This document shows positions 24,124-31,144 of a stretch of DNA of 64,000 nucleotides, piece by piece. Below the pieces are notes generated by a model, which saw only the letters and a list, made by a program, of their open reading frames with translations, had not been told where the DNA came from and did no database searches. The position numbers and the translations under genes were made by a program. Numbering within the stretch: position 1 is the stretch's first letter; each line of letters begins with the position of its first letter. The stretch lies in contig NZ_CP036339.1 in the NCBI RefSeq assembly GCF_007746075.1, positions 6,713,283 to 6,777,282 on the forward strand, given 5' to 3'. The stretch comes from Lacipirellula limnantheis. Its GTDB lineage: Bacteria > Planctomycetota > Planctomycetia > Pirellulales > Lacipirellulaceae.

Positions 24124-24633
24124 CTAGCCGTTTGGCAACCGCACCGCCACTTCCTTCCAGAAACTCGCCAAGTCGATGCTCACTTCCGGCAAACGCGGCG
24201 ATTGATAGCGATTGTCGACGCCCGTCTGCACAACGTACGCGCCCGCATCAAGAACATAGAACAGCATAAAGCGTTCGAACGGGTCGATGAACCAGTACTC
24301 TTCGACGCCTAACTGCGCGTATCGTTGCAGCCGCCTTATACGGGAAGGACGCCGCCCGGGCGCCTTGACTTCGATCACCAGCTGCCGTCGCGTGACGACT
24401 GGAAGACCAGCCTCGTATCGCTGAGCTTGCGTGCGTCTTTGCCAATCACGGACGATCGTCGTTGTCGCCCGGTAGGCGTCATCGCAACAAATAGTGAGAT
24501 CGGCCGTTAGCGCGTCCATCGGAACCAGCCCGCCTCGCAACTGCTCGATGCGAGTCTCTGCCGGCAGCTCGAAGTAGGCGGCCGCTCGGTACGGGCCAAG
24601 CTCAGATGACCGCGTGTAAAGCGTCGCTCTCAT
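24124..24633 (-). CDS. Uma2-like (DUF820) restriction-endonuclease-fold protein, divergent
   Basis: 169 residues. The start GPYRAAAYFELPAETRIEQLRGGLV corresponds to the usual Uma2 opening, and the second half RQLVIEVKAPGRRPSRIRRLQRYAQLGVEEYWFIDP is the recognisable PD-(D/E)XK-like core with an E-x-K and a YA-GV-EYW-IDP strand. The middle (MDALTADLTICCDDAYRATT) does not resemble family members, and the segment that normally carries PD is absent. The protein may be shortened or catalytically impaired. Stop codon and the following membrane gene are 12 bp apart, so the two could be co-transcribed. Confidence 0.65.
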   Translation of the reverse strand: MRATLYTRSSELGPYRAAAYFELPAETRIEQLRGGLVPMDALTADLTICCDDAYRATTTIVRDWQRRTQAQRYEAGLPVVTRRQLVIEVKAPGRRPSRIRRLQRYAQLGVEEYWFIDPFERFMLFYVLDAGAYVVQTGVDNRYQSPRLPEVSIDLASFWKEVAVRLPNG

Positions 24634-24652
24634 GCTGGCGTTTGCCTTAAGC

Positions 24653-27600
24653 TTACTTCGCGAACCGATCCTGCAGCGACTCCACCTGCATCGTCTCCTG
24701 CCGCAGCGCTTCCATCGCCCGCACGGCCGCCGTCGCCGCTTCGATCGTCGTGAGGCACGGCACGCCCGCCTGCACCGCCGCAGCGCGAATCTTACCTTCG
24801 TCGGTCCGAGCGCCTTTGCCGCGCGGCGTGTTCATCACCAGCGCCACTTCGCCGTCACTGAGGAAATCAAGTAAATTGGGATGCCCCTCGCTGATTTTCT
24901 TGACGCGCCGCGTCGGCACGTCGGCCGCTTCGAGGACCTTCGCGGTGCCGTCGGTCGCGAGAATCTTGTAGCCGATGTCGTGCAGCCGCTTGGCCAGATC
25001 GACCACGGCCGGCTTCCCCTTCTCAGCGACGCTCACAAAGATATTCCCCTGGTGCGGCAACACCGTCCCCGCCGCGAGCTGGCTCTTCGCGAACGCCATC
25101 GAGAACCGCTCGCTGATCCCCATCACTTCGCCGGTCGACCGCATCTCGGGGCCAAGGACGATATCGACGCCCGCGAACTTGATGAACGGGAAGACGCTCT
25201 CCTTCACCGAGACATGCCGCGGGATCGGATCTTCCGTGGCGCCCTGCTCCTTGAGGCTGACGCCCGCCATCACTTTCGCCGCAATCTTCGCCACCGGCAT
25301 GCCGGTCGCCTTCGCCACGAACGGCACCGTCCGGCTCGCCCGCGGGTTGACTTCGATGACGTAAACGATCGGCTTCGAGTCCTCCCACTTCACCGCGAAC
25401 TGCACGTTCATCAACCCGATGACGTTCAGGTCGCGAGCGAGCGCCTCAGCCGCGTCGCGGATCTCCTTCACCACCGGGCCGGGTAGGCTGTAGGGAGGAA
25501 TCGCACACGCCGAGTCGCCGGAGTGAACGCCCGCCTCTTCGATATGCTCCATGATGCCGGGGACGATCACGTCCGTACCGTCGCTGATGGCATCGACGTC
25601 GACCTCGGTCGCCCCTTCGAGGAAGCTGTCGATCAGTACCGGCTGCCCCTGCGCCGCGACGAACGCCGCGACGACGTACTTCTCCAGCTGCGATTGGTCG
25701 TAGCAAATCTCCATCGCCCGACCGCCCAGCACAAAGCTCGGACGCACAAGCACGGGATAACCGATTCGCTCCGCGATGGCCCGCGCCTCGCTCATGTTGC
25801 GGGCGATGCCGTTGGCCGGTTGGCGCAGGCCGAGTCGTTCGATCATCGCTGCGAACTTCTCGCGATCCTCGGCCGCCTCGATCGCATCGACGCTGGTACC
25901 GATGATCGGCGCCCCGGCGTCCTTCAACGCGCGAGCGAGGTTGAGCGGCGTCTGCCCGCCGAACTGCACGATGATCCCGTCCGGCTGCACGCGGTCGCAG
26001 ATGTTGAGCACATCTTCCACGGTGAGCGGCTCGAAGAAGAGCAGATCGCTCGTGTCGTAGTCGGTGCTCACCGTCTCGGGGTTCGAGTTGACCATAATCG
26101 ACTCGATGCCCAGCTCCCGCAGCGCGAAGCTCGCGTGGCAGCAACAGTAGTCGAACTCGATCCCCTGGCCGATCCGGTTCGGCCCGCCGCCGAGGATCAT
26201 GATCCGCTTCTTGCCCGGCGCCTTCTCTGGCACTTCGTCTTCGGTTTCGTATGTGGAATAGTAGTACGGCGTGTAAGCTTCGAACTCCGCGGCGCAGGTG
26301 TCAACGCTCTTGTAAACGGCGCGAATGCCAAGCTCCAACCGCCGCTTGCGAATCTCCATTTCGGACCGCTTGAAAATGACTGACAGCTGCCGGTCGGAGA
26401 ACCCGAACCGCTTCGCCGTCCGCAGCACGTCAAAGGGCAGCGACTCCCACTCGCCGCTCGCGCGCAGCGTCTCTTCGGTCTCGACGATCTCCAGCAGATT
26501 GTCGAGGAACCAGGGATCGATGCCGCTCAGTTCATAAATCTGCTTGACGGTCATCCCCATCTTGAAGGCGTAGCGAATGTGCCACACCCGCTGCGGGCAG
26601 GGCCGCGCGAGCTTCGCCCGAATCTCCGCCTCGTCGGGTTGCTCGTCGGTTCCCCACAGATCGCTGCCGTCGCAGCCAAAGCCAAAACTGCCGACCTCCA
26701 GCCCCCGCATCGCCTTCTGGAACGACTCCTTAAACGTGCTGCCGATCGCCATCGTCTCGCCGACGCTTTTCATCTGCGTCATCAGCGTGTCGTCGGCCTC
26801 GGGGAATTTTTCGAAGGCGAACCGTGGGGCCTTCGTCACGACGTAGTCGATCGACGGCTCGAAGCAGGCCTTCGTCTCGCGCGTAATATCGTTAGGCAGT
26901 TCGTGCAGGCGGTACCCGACCGCCAGCTTCGCGGCAATCTTCGCGATCGGGAACCCGGTCGCCTTCGACGCCAGCGCGCTCGAACGGCTCACCCGCGGGT
27001 TCATTTCGATGACGATCATCCGCCCGTCTTTCGGATTGATCGCGAACTGAATGTTCGAGCCGCCCGTTTCGACGCCGATCTCGCGAATCACCGCCAGCGA
27101 GGCGTCGCGCATCCGCTGATATTCTTTGTCCGAGAGCGTCTGCGCCGGCGCCACGGTAATCGAGTCGCCCGTGTGGACCCCCATGGGGTCGAAGTTTTCG
27201 ATCGAGCAGATGATCACGACGTTGTCGTCGACGTCGCGCATCACCTCCATCTCGTACTCTTTCCAGCCGATGATCGATTCCTCGATCAGCACCTGGGTCG
27301 TCGGCGACATGTCGAGCCCGCGGAGCACCAGCTCGTCGAACTCGTGCCGGTTGTACGCGATCGCCGAGCCGCTGCCCCCCATCGTGAAGCTCGGCCGCAC
27401 CACCGCCGGCAGACCGATCTTCTCCACCAGCGCCCGCGCCTGCTCGATCGTCGTCACCGTCTCGCCATTGCAGGTCCCGAGCCCGATCTTCGCCATCGCC
27501 GCCTTGAACCGTTCGCGGCTCTCGGCCTTGTCGATGACGTCGGCCTTCGCGCCGATCATTTCGACGCCGTACTTCTCGAGCACGCCATGCTTCTCCAGCG

Positions 27601-27901
27601 CCATCGCCAGGTTGAGCGCCGTCTGCCCCCCCAGCGTCGGCAGCAGCGCGTCGGGCCGCTCCTTCTCGATCACCTTCTCGACGATCTCCCAAGTGAGCGG
27701 CTCGATGTACGTCCGGTCGGCGGTCGCCGGATCGGTCATGATCGTCGCGGGGTTCGAGTTGATCAGAATGACCTCGTACCCCTCCTCGCGCAGCGCCTTG
27801 CACGCCTGAGTGCCGGAGTAATCGAACTCGCAAGCCTGCCCGATCACAATGGGGCCGGAACCAATCAGCAAGATGCGTTTGATGTCGTCTCGTCGGGGCA
27901 C
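24653..27901 (-). CDS. carB: Carbamoyl-phosphate synthase large subunit
   Basis: 1082 residues, the normal length, from a GTG start (MPRRDDIKRILLIGSGPIVI). It has the two synthetase halves. Each has a pre-ATP-grasp segment (IGQACEFDYSGTQACKAL and GQGIEFDYCCCHASFAL) and an ATP-grasp domain (about 130-335 and 680-880), followed by a C-terminal MGS-like regulatory domain (about 950-1060). With the small subunit CarA it makes carbamoyl phosphate from bicarbonate, glutamine and ATP for pyrimidines and arginine. CarA is not in the window. argH lies 25 kb away, so there is no arginine operon here. Confidence 0.98.
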   Translation of the reverse strand: MPRRDDIKRILLIGSGPIVIGQACEFDYSGTQACKALREEGYEVILINSNPATIMTDPATADRTYIEPLTWEIVEKVIEKERPDALLPTLGGQTALNLAMALEKHGVLEKYGVEMIGAKADVIDKAESRERFKAAMAKIGLGTCNGETVTTIEQARALVEKIGLPAVVRPSFTMGGSGSAIAYNRHEFDELVLRGLDMSPTTQVLIEESIIGWKEYEMEVMRDVDDNVVIICSIENFDPMGVHTGDSITVAPAQTLSDKEYQRMRDASLAVIREIGVETGGSNIQFAINPKDGRMIVIEMNPRVSRSSALASKATGFPIAKIAAKLAVGYRLHELPNDITRETKACFEPSIDYVVTKAPRFAFEKFPEADDTLMTQMKSVGETMAIGSTFKESFQKAMRGLEVGSFGFGCDGSDLWGTDEQPDEAEIRAKLARPCPQRVWHIRYAFKMGMTVKQIYELSGIDPWFLDNLLEIVETEETLRASGEWESLPFDVLRTAKRFGFSDRQLSVIFKRSEMEIRKRRLELGIRAVYKSVDTCAAEFEAYTPYYYSTYETEDEVPEKAPGKKRIMILGGGPNRIGQGIEFDYCCCHASFALRELGIESIMVNSNPETVSTDYDTSDLLFFEPLTVEDVLNICDRVQPDGIIVQFGGQTPLNLARALKDAGAPIIGTSVDAIEAAEDREKFAAMIERLGLRQPANGIARNMSEARAIAERIGYPVLVRPSFVLGGRAMEICYDQSQLEKYVVAAFVAAQGQPVLIDSFLEGATEVDVDAISDGTDVIVPGIMEHIEEAGVHSGDSACAIPPYSLPGPVVKEIRDAAEALARDLNVIGLMNVQFAVKWEDSKPIVYVIEVNPRASRTVPFVAKATGMPVAKIAAKVMAGVSLKEQGATEDPIPRHVSVKESVFPFIKFAGVDIVLGPEMRSTGEVMGISERFSMAFAKSQLAAGTVLPHQGNIFVSVAEKGKPAVVDLAKRLHDIGYKILATDGTAKVLEAADVPTRRVKKISEGHPNLLDFLSDGEVALVMNTPRGKGARTDEGKIRAAAVQAGVPCLTTIEAATAAVRAMEALRQETMQVESLQDRFAK

Positions 27902-28218
27902 GGCGGGATGTCTTCTGGCTAAAGGTGGGAACGCGGCGGAGCGTCAGCGGGGCCGATTCTGTCCAGCGAGTCGGGGCGTCCTCGCCCCCGCTCTCATTCG
28001 GCGAGCCGCGGGGTTCGGCCCCTCTGTCGTCCTCCGCTCAGCTCGCACGAAGCGAGTAAAATCGCCCCATCGTAGCCCACCGAATCAGCCCCCTTCAAGG
28101 GGCCCAACCTCCCTGACAATTCTGTCATCCGCGATCAACGTCGGGAATTCTCGGGAAAACTTGTCAACAATCGCGCGCACTCATTAACTTAGTCCGCGGG
28201 GGGAGGAAAGGCCCATGC
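27902..28218. other. Divergent promoter region with two dispersed hairpins
   Basis: 317 bp between carB (minus) and the gene at 28219 (plus). Contains a palindrome at 27967-27993 (gag-tcggggcg and cgcccc-ctc) related to 20123-20142, and a perfect ccccttcaagggg hairpin at about 28089-28102. Promoters for both flanking genes should be here, but no convincing -35/-10 pair is visible. Confidence 0.55.
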
Positions 28219-28842
28219 ATGTCCTCCTATCACTACGTCGTCTTCCCGCGCGGCAAGCAGCCGACCGCGGATGAGGTCCGCGAATTCCAAAAGTTCGCGG
28301 GCGCGCTGGCGAACCAGTTTGCCTGGGGCACGTGCCGCGACGACGGCCGGCTCGCCCTCGCCGTCGACCGCCAGTCGTGCGACCACGTCCAACAGATCGA
28401 CCCCGGCTTCGCCGCCGTCATCCGCCGCTGGGAATCGCACGGCTGCGAGCTCCTCCCCCATCTCGCGTTCGTCAAAGACGCCGCCGCGCTGAAGCCGACC
28501 CCGTCGTTTGCCTGGCTCTCGCAAGACGGCCGCGGCACCGTCCAATCCCGCCGCGCCGAAAGCCCCCTCGCCGTTAAGGAGCTGGCCGCCAAAGAAGCGA
28601 TCGGCCGCTCCCTGCTCGCGGTGCAGCAATCGCTCGACCGCTACGCGGTGATCCAACGGGTCGCGGCCGCGCTCCCCTACGCGCTCATGGCGCTGGCGGC
28701 CGTGCTCACCATCGGCGCCGGCTGGTACATCCGCGACCGCCTGCTCCACTCCGGCCGCGAACGCCGCCAAGAGACGATCGAGCGCGCGCTCAGCGAGCCA
28801 ACGCCCGAGTCGCTTGCCAGCGACGCCCCGCCAGATCGCTGA
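28219..28842 (+). CDS. Single-pass membrane protein of unknown function
   Basis: 207 residues. GGAGGA stands about nine bases upstream of the ATG. The N-terminal 110 residues look cytoplasmic and globular (YHYVVFPRGKQPTADEVREF, FAAVIRRWESHGCELLPHLAFV). One membrane helix lies at about 155-172 (ALPYALMALAAVLTIGAGWYI), and the C-terminus is acidic and basic in alternation. I do not recognise the family. Its 3' end faces the PNPOx-like gene, with 46 bp between the stops. Confidence 0.75.
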   Translation: MSSYHYVVFPRGKQPTADEVREFQKFAGALANQFAWGTCRDDGRLALAVDRQSCDHVQQIDPGFAAVIRRWESHGCELLPHLAFVKDAAALKPTPSFAWLSQDGRGTVQSRRAESPLAVKELAAKEAIGRSLLAVQQSLDRYAVIQRVAAALPYALMALAAVLTIGAGWYIRDRLLHSGRERRQETIERALSEPTPESLASDAPPDR

Positions 28843-28888
28843 AGACCCCGCGGATGTGCCCGGCGACGCCAAGGCCAGCGGCTCCCGC

Positions 28889-29518
28889 CTACTCTCCTCT
28901 CAGCCGCGCCACTTCCGCTTCCAACTCCGCAATCCGCCCCTGCAATCTCTCGATCGCCGGCGCCAACTGCCGCTGCGAAAATCGCGGGTGGATATGCTGT
29001 GAGCAGTTGACGTCCCAGGCGGCGAGCTTAAACAGTATCACTCGCTCCACATTGCCGGGATAAGCGGGGTCGCGCAGCCGCTCCACGAGCGCCGCATCCC
29101 CCTCGACCGCCGTCGCCGTTCCCCACAACTTCACCCGCTGGCTGTTGGCGTAGTCCATCAGAAAGATGAACGCCCGCGGGTTCTCCGCCAGATTCCCCAG
29201 CGTGACGTACTGCCGATTCCCCCCGAAGTCGGCAAACCCCAGCGTCTGCTCATCGACGACGCGCAGAAACCCCGGCGAACCTCCGCGGTATTGAATGTAG
29301 GGTTGCCCCTGGGCGTTGGCCGTCCCCAGATAAAACATATCAAGCCCCGACAGGAACTCCGTCAGCTGCTCGGTGACGGTCGTCTCCCAGCCCCGCGCGC
29401 GCTCCATCCTCGCATAACTCGCCCGCGAACCCTTCTGCTCCTGAATCGACTTCACGGCCGGCGTGAAGGCGACGTCGCTCGGATAGGCGCGATCACTGGG
29501 CGATGGATTGGCGGTCAT
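28889..29518 (-). CDS. Pyridoxamine 5'-phosphate oxidase-like FMN-binding protein
   Basis: 209 residues. The split-barrel domain is seen from about residue 45 (LTEFLSGLDMFYLGTANAQGQPYIQYRGG), with LGFADFGGNRQYVTLGNLAENPRAFIFLMD as the FMN-binding central strands and RVKLWGTATAV as the next strand. The start is an FTPAVKSIQEQKGSR helix, and the last 25 residues (IERLQGRIAELEAEVARL) form a short coiled coil. This is the general PNPOx-like fold, used for FMN-, F420- or haem-dependent reactions, and the substrate is unknown. Confidence 0.85.
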   Translation of the reverse strand: MTANPSPSDRAYPSDVAFTPAVKSIQEQKGSRASYARMERARGWETTVTEQLTEFLSGLDMFYLGTANAQGQPYIQYRGGSPGFLRVVDEQTLGFADFGGNRQYVTLGNLAENPRAFIFLMDYANSQRVKLWGTATAVEGDAALVERLRDPAYPGNVERVILFKLAAWDVNCSQHIHPRFSQRQLAPAIERLQGRIAELEAEVARLRGE

Positions 29519-29765
29519 GTGACGGCAATTCCGGAGAGTTGAGATGGTGTTCGCGGGCGGTCACGTTCAACATATCGCAGCTGAATGAAAATTGCTGCCG
29601 CTCTGGGCATGCCCGCCATATCCTCCAACTCCCTCCCCAAAAGCTGGCCATGCCGCCAAAATTTTGCTCAGAAAGCCCAAAATAAACCTGCCGACTTTTT
29701 CGTTGAAATTGGCCGCGCCTTTCCCTAACGTGAACTTCCGTCCACGCGCCAAGGGCGAACCTTGA

Positions 29766-29878
29766 TATCTCTCGCAAAGGCTCCCAGATTCTCAACGCAG
29801 AAAGACGTCTAGAACAAAGAATCGCTTGCCCTGCATTTTTTGCGTTTCTTAGCGCCTTTGCGCCTTCGCGAGAAACTC
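29766..29878. repeat. Degenerate inverted phrase pair
   Basis: Right arm gcgtttcttagcgcctttgc followed by gccttcgcgagaaactc (29841-29877); left arm tctcgcaaaggctcccagat followed by tctcaacgcagaaagacg (about 29767-29806). The reverse complement of the right arm shares tctcgc-aagg and aacgca-aa with the left. It is weaker than the pairs at 57.7 and 60.1 kb, but of the same form. Confidence 0.5.
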
Positions 29879-29893
29879 AAAGCGTCACGGGTA

Positions 29894-30022
29894 CTAGTCG
29901 GGGACCCGATCGATGAACAGCCCATTGATCTCCAGCGCCGCCAGCTCGACGTCGGCGTCGTACGCAAAGCCCGGCGCGCCCACATCGCCGCCTTTCAGCA
30001 GCAGGCGCCGGTGGGGGGAGCG
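29894..30022 (-). pseudogene. Possible C-terminal remnant of an unknown gene
   Basis: A 42-codon open segment on the minus strand bounded upstream by an in-frame TGA and ending at a TAG. It reads LLLKGGDVGAPGFAYDADVE and continues to LAALEINGLFIDRVPD. The residue mix is protein-like (hydrophobic strand, glycine turn, acidic helix), unlike the surrounding low-complexity frames. No start codon precedes it. Could be a decayed gene end or chance. Confidence 0.3.
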
Positions 30023-30027
30023 TCAAA

Positions 30028-30315
30028 CTGTCGCGAGAAACAGCTGACGCGACAGCAAGCGACAGGTGCACTGCCGACGCGACAGCAGCGGCAGCAGCGC
30101 GACTCACCACTCCTCCGATTCACCAACTCCCAATCACCCGCCCCGCCACTGTCGCCAAAAACACACGAGGCGACACCGGACGACACGACAGCAAGCGACT
30201 CGCCGATAGACGCCGCCCCGTTTGAACCCCATCGTTCCGCCACGCTAACAATCGCAACAACTCCCGCCCTGGTCGAAACTTAGGACTTCTGTCGTGCGAA
30301 CGACGCGACGCGACA
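30028..30315. repeat. Three hairpins built on TGTCGC / GCGACA words
   Basis: ctgtcgc / gcgacag at 30028-30055, tgtcgcc / ggcgaca at 30150-30175 and tgtcgtgcg / cgacgcgaca at 30290-30315. The word cgacagcaagcgac also occurs twice (about 30050 and 30186). The clustering just upstream of the PEP-CTERM gene at 30440 is not explained by coding sequence. Confidence 0.5.
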
Positions 30316-30439
30316 AAAAGCATCCGATCGTTGCTCAGCCTGCAACGGCGACTACAGTAAGAGGAGTCAGCAGGCGGCCGCCCCGGCGGTCAGGCGGTAC
30401 GCCGCCCGTCACGGAACATGTCACATGCTAAGGAACGAG

Positions 30440-31084
30440 ATGAGAGTATCCGCCTGTTCGCTCCGCGCCCTGGCGCTGTCAGCCATGGCCATCGCCTGCT
30501 CCGCCGGCGCCGCTGGGGCCGCCTCCTACACCGAGTCGGTCGACGGTGATCTGTCAGGCGTTGCCGCGTCGCCGACGCCGTGGGCCCTGGGCGTCGGCGC
30601 CAATCCGCTCACCGGAACCGCGGGGACGAACTTCAATACCGGCGCCGGCGACTACGACTTGGTCTCGTTCACCCTGCCGGCCGGACTGCGGCTCGATTCG
30701 ATCACGGTGACGAACTACCAGAACGTCGACCCGTTCGCACTGGCGTTCTTCGGTCTCCAGGCTGGAACTCCCTGGCTCGACGGCTTCGGCTTCAACATCA
30801 CCGGCACGTTTCTGATGGGCTGGGCCCACCTCGACAGCTCGATGGGGGGAGTCGACCTGCTCGCCAAGATTCAAGACCACGCCAACGATCCGCCGTTCGC
30901 CATTCCCCTCAGCAGCGGGACCTACACGCTATTGATCCAGGACATCGACACCACGTTCGACTACACGCTCACGTTCAACGCGTCGGCGGTCCCCGAGCCT
31001 TCATCCTTGGCCCTAGCCGCCGTCGGTGCGATCGCAGGTGCACGAATCGGCGTGCGCCGTCGCGCTGTGGTTCGTTGCGAGTGA
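30440..31084 (+). CDS. PEP-CTERM protein, paralogue of the protein at 620
   Basis: 214 residues from the ATG at 30440, chosen because AAGGAACGAG precedes it; an ATG at 30425 is in frame. Signal peptide at about 1-29 (ALALSAMAIACSAGAAGAAS). The body repeats the order seen in the 620 protein: ESVDGDLSGVAASPTPW, GTAGTNFNTGAGDYDLVSF, GLQAGTPWLDGFGFN and FLMGWAHLDSSMGGVDLL. Here the VPEP tail (184-214) is normal, with a hydrophobic helix, a VRRR patch and an end six residues later. Role unknown; most likely exported and sorted to the outer layer. Confidence 0.85.
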   Translation: MRVSACSLRALALSAMAIACSAGAAGAASYTESVDGDLSGVAASPTPWALGVGANPLTGTAGTNFNTGAGDYDLVSFTLPAGLRLDSITVTNYQNVDPFALAFFGLQAGTPWLDGFGFNITGTFLMGWAHLDSSMGGVDLLAKIQDHANDPPFAIPLSSGTYTLLIQDIDTTFDYTLTFNASAVPEPSSLALAAVGAIAGARIGVRRRAVVRCE

Positions 31085-31144
31085 TTCCGACGCCGTCGTT
31101 GGCCGACTATACTCGCAAGAGCGTTCACCAACGAGGGCGGCCAG

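Larger units (their letters stand above)
29519..30439. other. Long non-coding stretch with repeats and a possible gene remnant
   Basis: About 920 bp without a credible intact gene. From left to right it holds a degenerate inverted phrase pair (29766-29878), a short open minus-strand segment that looks like a protein end (29894-30022), and three hairpins with TGTCGC/GCGACA stems (30028-30315). The 147-codon plus-strand frame at 29840-30283 is low-complexity and overlaps all of these, so I reject it. Confidence 0.55.

Noticed and set aside
26579..27922. 447-codon frame opposite carB
   Set aside because: Arg/His/Asp-rich reverse-strand shadow of carB.
29840..30283. 147-codon plus-strand frame in the 29.5-30.4 kb gap
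   Set aside because: Gln/Arg/Pro-rich, overlaps repeats and hairpins, and no family pattern is seen.
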